NCBI RefSeq assembly: GCF_018614415.1
Contig: NZ_JAGGOO010000023.1
Coordinates: forward strand, 23,943-87,942
From: Streptomyces sp. ISL-12
GTDB lineage: Bacteria > Actinomycetota > Actinomycetes > Streptomycetales > Streptomycetaceae
Reading direction: 5' to 3'
DNA: 64,000 nt
Shown here: piece after piece, positions 48,517 to 55,872 of the stretch
Layout of the letters: each line of letters starts with the position of its first letter
Position numbering within the stretch: position 1 is the stretch's first letter
The notes under the pieces: model-generated
What the model was told of the DNA's origin: nothing
Databases searched by the model: none
Seen by the model: the letters and a program-made list of their open reading frames with translations, nothing else
Program-made: the position numbers and the translations under genes

Positions 48517-49653
48517 TCAGCCGGTCCGCGGCGTCGGGAAGGACCGGGGCTGACCGGTCTGCCGGGTCCGCAGCGGGCGGCCGTTGCTGATCACGTACGT
48601 CGTGACGGGGGGCTCCGGCGTCCGGGGCGGCGGCGCGGGCGCGGGACGGCGGGGTTCCCGGCGGGCGTCGTACCGGGGGCCGGCGGGGGCGGCGGGAGCG
48701 GGAGTCTGGGCAGGGGCAGGGGCGGAGGCCGTCGCCGTCGGGGCGGGGGCGTCCGTCGTCGCGTCGGGCGTCCCGCCGGTCCCGGTCTTCCGGTCCGATT
48801 CGGCCTGCTGCCGGGGCTCGGGGCGTACGCGGTGGCGCGGCGCGCGGCGCCTGGGCGGCCGGGTCAGGGTGATCTGCCGTACCAGCTGCTGGAAGCAGGC
48901 CAGGGAGGCCAGCCCGGGCAGGGCGGCGGCGGCCACGTCGACGACGGTGCCGGGCGCCTGGAGCACGCACAGGAAGACCGCGATGAGCGAGAAGCCCAGG
49001 ACGACGCACCAGGCGTGCAGGGCCCGGCGCTGGTGCAGTGCCGCCCGCAGGACGGAGAGCGACGCCACCAGCCAGGGGCCGAAGACCAGCAGGGGCCACC
49101 ACGCGACCACACCGGACTCCAGCCGGGTCACGGCGACGACGCGGAGCGGGTCGTAGGCCACGATGCCGCTCAGCAGGCTCACCCCGGAGGCGATGACGGT
49201 GGCGAGCGCGGCGGTGACGTAACTGACGGCCTCGACCCCGCGGGGGCCCCGGGGCGGACGGGGCGGACGGGCCCGGCGGTGGCTGCGACCGGCCCGGGTC
49301 TCCTTCAGCGCGGGCAGTTCCTCTGTGATGTCCCGCAGGTTCCCCAGGGGGCTGCCCGGTGCCGGGGCGGCGGCCGGCGTCTCGTCGAGGCCGTCGAGAC
49401 CGTCCCTCCGCCGGTCCGGGTGCGGTGGCCCGCCGGGAAGCTGCTCCTCCAGGGCGTCCTGGAGCATGACGGCCAGTTCCTCGTCCCAGGCCATGTCCGG
49501 TACGAGGGGTTCCGTGTCGTCGGCGGGAGCGCGGTGCCGGCCATGGCCCGCCTCGTCGTACACGCCGGTGGTCCGGTTCGGGTAGGAATTCGGATAAGAA
49601 GCCGCGTAAGGTCCCGGGAATCCGCGGCCGTAAACGAGTTCGTCGTCATACAC
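48517..49653 (-). CDS. DUF2637-like membrane protein
   Basis: This 378-aa protein has four central membrane segments (~160-285) beginning 'EAVSYVTAALATVIASGVSL', including 'WWPLLVFGPWLVASLSVLRA' and 'HAWCVVLGFSLIAVFLCVL'. This resembles the DUF2637/Spd-type proteins found in Streptomyces chromosomes and plasmids. The N-terminal tail is acidic, and the C-terminal tail is long, Pro/Ala-rich and basic, ending 'SNGRPLRTRQTGQP'. Function is unknown. A GTG at 49653 is the likeliest start. It is 16 bp after the stop of the 83-aa gene, so the two probably form a unit, although no SD is visible. Confidence 0.62.
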   Translation of the reverse strand: MYDDELVYGRGFPGPYAASYPNSYPNRTTGVYDEAGHGRHRAPADDTEPLVPDMAWDEELAVMLQDALEEQLPGGPPHPDRRRDGLDGLDETPAAAPAPGSPLGNLRDITEELPALKETRAGRSHRRARPPRPPRGPRGVEAVSYVTAALATVIASGVSLLSGIVAYDPLRVVAVTRLESGVVAWWPLLVFGPWLVASLSVLRAALHQRRALHAWCVVLGFSLIAVFLCVLQAPGTVVDVAAAALPGLASLACFQQLVRQITLTRPPRRRAPRHRVRPEPRQQAESDRKTGTGGTPDATTDAPAPTATASAPAPAQTPAPAAPAGPRYDARREPRRPAPAPPPRTPEPPVTTYVISNGRPLRTRQTGQPRSFPTPRTG

Positions 49654-49669
49654 GATAAATAGGGCCCGA

Positions 49670-49921
49670 TCATTCAGCTCGCGACAGTACTGGCCATTCT
49701 TTGATCGCGCCCAAGCGGCGGGTGAAATCGTCCTGCAGCTCACCCAGCACGTCCAGGAAATCCCGCAGAATCGGCCCCGTCTCCCTGAGGGTCACAGGGA
49801 GTCCGCCTTTCGACAGAGTTCCGTTCACCGCGGCCGCCGAGTGCACCGGCGCCTGGACGTAAGTGGAGGAACCCAGCGAGAGCACGTTCGGCGCGGCCGT
49901 GCACCCAGTCACCTTGCTCAT
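49670..49921 (-). CDS. 83-aa hypothetical protein
   Basis: This small protein starts MSKVTGCTAAPNVLSLGSST and ends with a helical, charged segment 'ILRDFLDVLGELQDDFTRRL'. I do not recognise the family, and there is no signal peptide or membrane segment. Its promoter region (49922-50031) is unusually AT-rich for this window, and some codons (e.g. in KEW) are less GC-biased than neighbours. It lies directly upstream of the DUF2637-like gene on the same strand. It could be a genuine small gene or, less likely, the 5' part of a longer reading frame. Confidence 0.55.
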   Translation of the reverse strand: MSKVTGCTAAPNVLSLGSSTYVQAPVHSAAAVNGTLSKGGLPVTLRETGPILRDFLDVLGELQDDFTRRLGAIKEWPVLSRAE

Positions 49922-50031
49922 GTTCCGACTAACGCCGGGTCACTCCGCTGGATGCGCGGCACACGAGTGAACAATCAGCCGGACAAGTCATTTATTCGCA
50001 GCATGCCGACGGGACGAAAAGAGGCTTTGTT

Positions 50032-50673
50032 TCATAGTCGTACCGCCGCGCTGTCCGCGACCTTCCGGGCCAGCCGCTCGCGGCGCTCGGGCCACTCCGC
50101 CGCCGTGATCGAGTAGACGGCGGAGTCCCGCAGCCGGTCCTCCTCGCCGGGGGCCCAGGAACGGGACCAGTTGCGCAGGACGCCCTCGAAGCGGGCGCCC
50201 ACCGACTCGATGGCCGCGCGGGAGCGGCTGTTGCGGGCGTCCGTCTTCAAGTCGACGCGGGCCACGCCCCAGACCTCGAAGGCGTGCCGGAAGAGGAGCA
50301 GTTTGGCCTCGGCGTTCAGACCGGTGCCCTGGGCCGAGCGGGCGAGCCAGGTGAAGCCGACCTCCACGGCGTCCAGGGCGTCCTCCGTCCGCCAGGACCG
50401 GGGCTCCCAGTAGGCCGTGGCGCCGACGGCCCGGCCGGTGGCGAGGGAGATCTGGGCGTAGGGGGCGAGCCGCCCGGACTCGGCGCGGGCGAGCTGCGTG
50501 TCGAGGTAGGCGTCGACCTCGCCGGCCCTCGGCACCCAGGTGTGGCCGTAGCCGGAGCGGTCCTCCTCGGCCGCCTCGGCGAGGTCAGCCGCGTGCCGCC
50601 GGGCCAGCGGCTCCAGCCGTACCAGCGTGCCGTCGAGGACCGGGGCCTTCATCGTGAATGTCACCGGCCGCAT
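50032..50673 (-). CDS. GNAT N-acetyltransferase (RimJ/RimL type)
   Basis: This 213-aa acetyltransferase of the Acetyltransf_3 type has '[19 protein letters not shown]' at the N-terminus, typical of RimJ/RimL-like enzymes. The acetyl-CoA loop is '[25 protein letters not shown]' (Gly-x-Gly with helix), and '[21 protein letters not shown]' is the conserved end. It acetylates an amine of unknown identity. The ATG at 50673 (SD ggtggga) lies inside the 3' end of the EamA gene, which overlaps by 89 bp in another frame, so the two are coupled. Confidence 0.83.
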   Translation of the reverse strand: MRPVTFTMKAPVLDGTLVRLEPLARRHAADLAEAAEEDRSGYGHTWVPRAGEVDAYLDTQLARAESGRLAPYAQISLATGRAVGATAYWEPRSWRTEDALDAVEVGFTWLARSAQGTGLNAEAKLLLFRHAFEVWGVARVDLKTDARNSRSRAAIESVGARFEGVLRNWSRSWAPGEEDRLRDSAVYSITAAEWPERRERLARKVADSAAVRL

Positions 50674-51574
50674 TGTTCCCACCGCCGACGGGACCGTCGA
50701 ACGGTTTTCCGGTCCGCCCGCGCCGGGACGGCAGCGAGGTCAGCGCCACCCCGGCCACCAGCAGCGCCGCCGCGCACCAGCGGGCCGGGGAGACCGACTC
50801 GCCCAGGAACAGCGCCGCCGACGACATCCCGAAGACCGGGACCAGCAGCGAGAACGGCGCGACCGCCGAGGCCGGGTGACGGCGCAGCAGCCAGCCCCAG
50901 GCGCCGAAGCCGAAGACGGTGGTGACCCAGGCGACGTAGACCACCGTGCCCGCGCCCTGCCAGTCCAGCGCGCGCAGGGCCGCCCAGTCGGCGGAGGGGC
51001 CCTCGGTGAGCAGGGACAGGGCGAGCAGGGGCAGTACCGGGACGGTGCTCACCCACACCATGAAGTTCAGCGAGTCGGGCGGGGACGCCTTGCGGGTCAG
51101 GACGTTGGAGACGCCCCAGCACGCCGCCGCCGCGATCACCAGGGCGAAGGCGCCCAGCGGGCCGGAGGTGCCCTCGTCCCAGGCCGCGACGCCGATGCCG
51201 GCCAGGGCCACCGCCATGCCCGCCACCCGCACGCGCGTGGGCCGCTCCCCCAGGACCGCCCCGGCGATCACGGCCGTGAACACCGCCTGGATCTGGAGCA
51301 CCAGGGAGGACAGCCCGGCCGGCATGCCCGCGTCCATGCCCACGAACAGCAGGCCGAACTTGGCCACGCCCAGCACCAGCCCCACCGCCACGATCCACTT
51401 CCACGCCACCTTGGGGCGGCCCACGAGGAACACCGCGGGGAGTGCGGCGACCAGGAAGCGCAGGGCGGAGAAGAGCAGCGGCGGGAAGTGGTCGAGGCCG
51501 ATCTCTATGACGGTGAAGTTGACGCCCCATACGGCGGCGACGAGGACGGCGAGGAAGAGGTGGGACGGTCGCAT
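50585..51574 (-). CDS. EamA/DMT-family transporter
   Basis: This 329-aa protein has ten membrane segments in the two-fold repeated EamA arrangement. It starts '[20 protein letters not shown]', with '[17 protein letters not shown]' and '[20 protein letters not shown]' in the first half and '[23 protein letters not shown]' in the second. DMT transporters usually export metabolites. The last ~35 residues are Gly/Asn/Ala-rich and extend past the fold into the acetyltransferase frame. The gene is divergent from a LysR gene, suggesting that regulator controls it. Confidence 0.85.
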   Translation of the reverse strand: MRPSHLFLAVLVAAVWGVNFTVIEIGLDHFPPLLFSALRFLVAALPAVFLVGRPKVAWKWIVAVGLVLGVAKFGLLFVGMDAGMPAGLSSLVLQIQAVFTAVIAGAVLGERPTRVRVAGMAVALAGIGVAAWDEGTSGPLGAFALVIAAAACWGVSNVLTRKASPPDSLNFMVWVSTVPVLPLLALSLLTEGPSADWAALRALDWQGAGTVVYVAWVTTVFGFGAWGWLLRRHPASAVAPFSLLVPVFGMSSAALFLGESVSPARWCAAALLVAGVALTSLPSRRGRTGKPFDGPVGGGNNAAGDIHDEGPGPRRHAGTAGAAGPAARG

Positions 51575-51663
51575 ACGCCGAGGATGACCGGCGAGGACCG
51601 TGAAGCACCAGCGATGAATACTGCATGGTTGGATGAAGCAACACTGATGAAAGGGGCGGGCCT
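51575..51663. promoter_or_regulatory. divergent promoter region, EamA / LysR
   Basis: This 89-bp region between the two starts is AT-richer than its surroundings and contains T-N11-A type LysR motifs around gatgaatactgcatggttgg (51612-51631). It presumably holds both promoters and the LysR site. Confidence 0.55.
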
Positions 51664-52581
51664 GTGCTCGATCTCCAGCGGCTGCGTGCCCTGCACGCGG
51701 TCTCGGTGCACGGCACGGTCGGCGCCGCCGCCACCGCGCTGGGCTACACGCCGTCCGCCGTCTCCCAGCAGATCGCCAAGCTGGAGCGGGAGACCCGGAC
51801 GGTGCTCCTCGAACGGGAGGGGCGGGGCGTACGGCTCACCGCCGAGGCGCGTCAACTGGCCGACACCGCGCGTGAGTTGATGACCATCGTGGAGCGGGCC
51901 GAGACGGAGCTGGAGGAGCGGCGGGGGCGGCCGGCCGGGCCGCTGGCCATCGCCGCGTTCGCGTCGGCGGCGCGCGGGCTGCTGCCCGGCGTACTGGCGG
52001 AGCTGGCCCGGGAGCACCCCGCGCTGGACGCGCGCCTGACCGAGGTCGACCCGCATCTGTCGGTGGGGCTGGTGGCCAAGGGGGCGGTCGACCTGGTGGT
52101 GGCGCACGACTGGGACATCGCGCCGCTGCCCGCGCCGGCCGGGGTCGAGCAGGCGGTCATCGGGGACGACCTGTGCGATCTGCTCGTCCCCGAGGGCCAC
52201 CCCTTCGCCGGGCGGGACGCGGTACGGCGGGAGGAGCTGGGCGGCGAGCGGTGGATCTGCCAGCCGCCGGGCCGGGTCTGTCACGACTGGCTGGTGCGGA
52301 CGCTGCGCGCCGCCGGGCACGAGCCCGACATCGTGCACCAGGCCGACGAGAACCCGACGCTGGTCGCGCTGGTCGCCGCCGGGCTCGGCGTCGCGCTCAT
52401 TCCCCGCCTCGGGCGCGGGCCGCTGCCCGCCGGGGTGGTGGAGGTGCCGCTCGACCCGATGCCGGTACGGCGGCTGTACGCGCTGTGGCGGACGGGGGCG
52501 GCCCGGCGTCCGGCGATCGCGGAGACGGTACGGGCGCTGCGCGCGCACTGGCCGGCGGTCTCGGCCCACGCCCGGGACTGA
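51664..52581 (+). CDS. LysR-family transcriptional regulator
   Basis: This 305-aa protein has the LysR HTH 'MLDLQRLRALHAVSVHGTVG...PSAVSQQIAKLERE' (residues 1-60) and a co-inducer-binding domain with 'LLPGVLAELAREHPALDARL' and 'DENPTLVALVAAGLGVALIP'. The GTG start at 51664 follows gggcggg. It is divergent from the EamA transporter, so it most likely regulates that exporter and itself. The co-inducer is unknown. Confidence 0.88.
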   Translation: MLDLQRLRALHAVSVHGTVGAAATALGYTPSAVSQQIAKLERETRTVLLEREGRGVRLTAEARQLADTARELMTIVERAETELEERRGRPAGPLAIAAFASAARGLLPGVLAELAREHPALDARLTEVDPHLSVGLVAKGAVDLVVAHDWDIAPLPAPAGVEQAVIGDDLCDLLVPEGHPFAGRDAVRREELGGERWICQPPGRVCHDWLVRTLRAAGHEPDIVHQADENPTLVALVAAGLGVALIPRLGRGPLPAGVVEVPLDPMPVRRLYALWRTGAARRPAIAETVRALRAHWPAVSAHARD

Positions 52582-52643
52582 CCCCGGCACGTCGGCGGCG
52601 GGCCCCGCCCCGCAGAGGTCCGACGCACCGGACCCGAGGTGTC

Positions 52644-52815
52644 CCCGGGAAACGGATGACACTCGAGGCCGAAGTGTCCTCCATTTCCCGCACGTACCGC
52701 CCGCCGGTCCCCACTCGGGAGGGACCCGACACGCCGGACCCGGAAGAACCCCGGAAGAACCCCGGAAAACGGATGACACCCGGGGCCGAAGTGTCATCCG
52801 TTTCCCGCACGTACA
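52644..52815. repeat. duplicated inverted-repeat element
   Basis: Two copies of a hairpin element lie 117 bp apart. Copy 2 has perfect 13-bp arms, aaacggatgacac (52767-52779) and gtgtcatccgttt (52791-52803), with an 11-base spacer ccggggccgaa. Copy 1 (52650-52686) has the same arms with a few changes. Both copies are followed by cccgcacgtac. Confidence 0.9.
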
Positions 52816-53081
52816 CCCTCGGCAGCGGGATCGGTCCGGGGCCCGTTCGCCCCCTCGTGCACACCGGCACCGACCCGGCCGGGACGGGAACCCGGGCCCG
52901 GGTCCGACCGTCCAATGCCCGCGTTGCCGGACGAGTCTCCGTGGTGCGGTGTCGGCCCTCGCTGCTGGCTGCGATCGCTGACCAACCCTCTCCGCCGCAC
53001 CCCGGCCGGCACCGCACCGCCGCCGGCGCCCTCCCTCCCTGCGCCGGCGGCGGCCCCGCCCCGCCGCGTCTGTGCGCTCCC

Positions 53082-53130
53082 TTGACCGGCGGAAACTTCC
53101 CGGATATTGCTGACTTCCCGGAAGTTTCCG
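53082..53130 (+). promoter_or_regulatory. promoter with flanking palindromes upstream of GH3 gene
   Basis: TTGACC (53082-53087), a 17-base spacer and TATTGC (53105-53110) form a plausible -35/-10 pair. cggaaacttcc (53090-53100) and ggaagtttccg (53120-53130) are exact inverted repeats around the -10, and actTCCCGGAagt (53113-53125) is palindromic, so a repressor operator overlapping the promoter is likely. Confidence 0.6.
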
Positions 53131-53161
53131 TCAGCCGTCCCCGGTCCGCAAAGGAGCGCAC

Positions 53162-55009
53162 GTGCCCGACAGCAGCACGGAAAGCGCCGCACAGTCCGCC
53201 GCACAGCCCTCCAGACGTACCCTCCTCGCCGCCGGCGCCGGCGTCACCGCGGCCCTCGCCGCCGCCGGCACCGCGTCCGCGCGGACCGCCGTACCGGACG
53301 GCGACGGGCTCCGTGCCCTCGTCGCCCGGATGTCCCTGGAGGAGAAGGTCGGCCAGCTCTTCGTCAGCCGGGTCTACGGCCACTCCGCCACCGCCCCCGA
53401 CCAGGCCGACATCGACGCCAACCTGAAGGAACTCGGCGTCCGCACCGCCGCCGAACTGGTCGCCAAGTACCGGGTCGGCGGCGTCCTCTACTTCACCTGG
53501 GCGCACAACACCCGCGACCCGCACCAGATCGCCGCGCTGTCCGACGGCATCCAGCGGGCCTCCCTGGAGCTGGAGCGCGGGCTGCCCGTGCTCGTCTCCA
53601 CCGACCAGGAGCACGGCGCGGTGGCCCGGGTGGGCGCGCCGGCCACGCTGTTCCCGGGGGCGATGGCGATCGGGGCCGGCGGTTCACGGTCCGACGCCCG
53701 TGCCCTCGGCCGGATCGCCGGCGCCGAGCTGCGCGCGATGGGCATCCGGCAGGACTACGCGCCCGTCGCCGACGTCAACGTCGACCCGGCCAACCCGGTG
53801 ATCGGCGTCCGCTCCTTCGGTTCCGGACCGGAGGCGGTGGCCCGCCTCGTCGCCGCCGAGGTCGCCGGGTACCAGGGGTCGGGCGTCGCCGCCTGCGCCA
53901 AGCACTTCCCCGGACACGGGGACACCTCCGTCGACAGCCACACCGGCTTCCCGGTCATCACGCACAGCCGCGAGGAGTGGGAGAAGCTGGACGCGCCGCC
54001 GTTCCAGGCCGCGATCGAGGCCGGCATCGACGCGATCATGACCGCTCACCTCATGGTCCCGGCGCTCGACGACTCCGGTGACCCGGCCACCCTCTCCCGC
54101 CCGATCCTCACCGGCCTGCTCCGCGACGAACTGGGCTACGACGGGGTCGTCGTCACCGACTCCCTCGCCATGGAGGGCGTACGGACCAAGTACGGCGACG
54201 CGCGGGTGCCGGTGCTGGCGCTGAAGGCGGGCGTCGACCAGCTCCTCAACCCGCCCGACCTGGACCTGGCCTGGAACGCGGTGCTGACCGCCGTACGGGA
54301 GGGGGAACTCACCGAGGCGCGGCTCGAAGAATCGGTCCTGCGCGTGCTGCGGCTGAAGCGGAAGCTGGGGCTGTTCCGGGACCCGTACACCTCGCGGCGG
54401 GAGGTGGACCGTACGGTCGGGGTCCGCGCGCACCTCGCGGCGGCCGACCGGATCGCCGAGCGGACGACCACCCTGCTGGTCAACGAGGGGGAGCTGCTGC
54501 CGCTGGAGCGGCGCCGCACCCCGAGGCTCCTGGTCGTCGGCGCGGACCCCGCCTCCCCCACGGGTACGACCGGCCCGCCGACCGGCGTGCTCGCGGACGC
54601 GCTCACCGGACTGGGCTTCACGGCCACCGCCCTGTCCACCGGCACCTCCCCGTCCGCGGCCGTCGTCGAGCGGGCGGTCACGGCGGCCGGGGACGCCGAC
54701 GCGGTCGTCGCCGTCACCTACAACGTCACCGCGGGCAGCCGGCAGGCGGTCCTGGTACGGGAGTTGGCGGCGGCCGGGAAGCCGGTGGCGGTGGTCGCCG
54801 TCCGCAACCCGTACGACGTCGCCCATCTCCCCGGCGCGGCGGCCGTGCTGGCCGCCTACGGCTGGACCGACGTCGAGGTGCGCGCGGCGGCCCGGGTCCT
54901 CGCCGGGCGGGTACGGCCCCGGGGCAGGCTGCCGGTGCCGGTGCCGCGGGCGGACGACCCGACGGCGGTGCTCCTGCCGGCCGGGCACGGGCTGTCGTAC
55001 CGGGCGTAG
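53162..55009 (+). CDS. secreted GH3 beta-N-acetylglucosaminidase
   Basis: This 615-aa glycoside hydrolase family 3 protein has a Tat-type signal ('SRRTLLAAGAG', residues 18-28). The catalytic TIM barrel contains the NagZ signature 'KHFPGHGDT' (247-255), the Asp-His dyad in 'SVDSH' (D258, H260) and the nucleophile D333 in 'VVVTDSLAM'. These features separate it from beta-glucosidases of the same family. The C-terminal domain (~400-615) is the second GH3 domain. It probably removes N-acetylglucosamine from chitin or peptidoglycan fragments outside the cell. The GTG start has SD ggag, and a palindrome-flanked promoter lies upstream. Confidence 0.9.
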   Translation: MPDSSTESAAQSAAQPSRRTLLAAGAGVTAALAAAGTASARTAVPDGDGLRALVARMSLEEKVGQLFVSRVYGHSATAPDQADIDANLKELGVRTAAELVAKYRVGGVLYFTWAHNTRDPHQIAALSDGIQRASLELERGLPVLVSTDQEHGAVARVGAPATLFPGAMAIGAGGSRSDARALGRIAGAELRAMGIRQDYAPVADVNVDPANPVIGVRSFGSGPEAVARLVAAEVAGYQGSGVAACAKHFPGHGDTSVDSHTGFPVITHSREEWEKLDAPPFQAAIEAGIDAIMTAHLMVPALDDSGDPATLSRPILTGLLRDELGYDGVVVTDSLAMEGVRTKYGDARVPVLALKAGVDQLLNPPDLDLAWNAVLTAVREGELTEARLEESVLRVLRLKRKLGLFRDPYTSRREVDRTVGVRAHLAAADRIAERTTTLLVNEGELLPLERRRTPRLLVVGADPASPTGTTGPPTGVLADALTGLGFTATALSTGTSPSAAVVERAVTAAGDADAVVAVTYNVTAGSRQAVLVRELAAAGKPVAVVAVRNPYDVAHLPGAAAVLAAYGWTDVEVRAAARVLAGRVRPRGRLPVPVPRADDPTAVLLPAGHGLSYRA

Positions 55010-55036
55010 CGCGCGCTGTCGTACCGGGCGTAGCGC
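54991..55036 (+). repeat. 22-bp direct duplication across the GH3 stop codon
   Basis: gctgtcgtaccgggcgtagc followed by gc occurs at 54991-55012 and again at 55015-55036. The first copy contains the stop codon (55007-55009), so the second looks like a recent duplication that left the protein unchanged. Confidence 0.85.
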
Positions 55037-55177
55037 GCGTACGACACGCGCCGGTCGCGGGCCCCGCACGCGGCGCAATACACCCCCGCGCGTCTGGCGT
55101 GCGCCCGCCGCGGCAGGTCACGCTGGACGGTGGTCCCGGAGAACGCGGGGCCGTACGGGGGGAATGCGGGGGCGGCG

Positions 55178-55837
55178 ATGCGTCGGAGTGGGTCCGCGGG
55201 GGCGCCGGTGGCGCTCTCCGCGCTGTGCGCCGTGCTGCTGAGCACCGTGCTGCTGAGCGCCTGCCAGAGCACGCCCGGCGCGACGACCGCGGCGGACGGA
55301 CGGCTGGGCGGCGGCACGGCGGGGGCCGCGCCGACGGTCCGGCCGTCCGGGTACGGGGCGGTGTTCCTCGCGGTCGACGAGTGCAGCTCGTTCGGCACGA
55401 CCAGCTTCACCGAGGTGGCGTGCGCCAGTGAGCGGGCGGCGGCGCGGGTCGTGGCCCGGCACGACGGCCGGGAGGAGGGCGGTCCGCCGTGCCCGGCGAC
55501 CACCGACTTCGTGCTGCACATCAGCGAGCAGCGGCCCTCCTCCGACGAGGACAGCGACGGGGCGGTGCCCCGGGGCTACGCCTGCATGCGCAACCTCCAG
55601 CCGCCGCACCCCGGCGATCCCGGCGGCGGGGGCGGCCCGCGCACCATCGTCGGGGACTGCGTGTACGAGGCCGGCGGCGACGAGGTCCGGGAGACGGCCT
55701 GCGCCGGCACGGGCGAGCGGGCCCCGCAGTACAAGGTGGTCGACGCGGTGACCGACCGGGCCCGCTGCCCCGCCGCGACGGCACTGTACGTCCGTCTCGG
55801 CGGGGAGCGTCCGGTGGGCTGCGCCCGGCCGGTGTGA
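55178..55837 (+). CDS. hypothetical lipoprotein
   Basis: This 219-aa predicted lipoprotein has a lipobox 'LLSAC' (Cys ~29) after a hydrophobic segment. The mature region has six to eight Cys ('VDECSSFG', 'EVACASE', 'GGPPCPATT', 'YACMRN', 'GDCVYE', 'ACAGTG') likely in disulfides, and a Gly-rich loop 'GDPGGGGGP'. No known family is recognised. The ATG at 55178 gives the proper signal. An upstream in-frame GTG at 55130 would add 16 residues before it. It ends 35 bp from the converging peptidase gene. Confidence 0.65.
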   Translation: MRRSGSAGAPVALSALCAVLLSTVLLSACQSTPGATTAADGRLGGGTAGAAPTVRPSGYGAVFLAVDECSSFGTTSFTEVACASERAAARVVARHDGREEGGPPCPATTDFVLHISEQRPSSDEDSDGAVPRGYACMRNLQPPHPGDPGGGGGPRTIVGDCVYEAGGDEVRETACAGTGERAPQYKVVDAVTDRARCPAATALYVRLGGERPVGCARPV

Positions 55838-55872
55838 GCCTTACCGCCTCACCGCATCACCGCCTCACCGTG

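Larger units (their letters stand above)
52582..53161. other. 580-bp intergenic region with duplicated hairpins and a promoter
   Basis: No gene is apparent. The left half carries two related inverted repeats (52644-52815) and short direct repeats (ggaagaacccc twice at 52742-52763). The middle (52830-53075) is ordinary GC-rich sequence with nothing I recognise. The right end holds a promoter-like sequence and palindromes before the GH3 gene. Confidence 0.6.
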
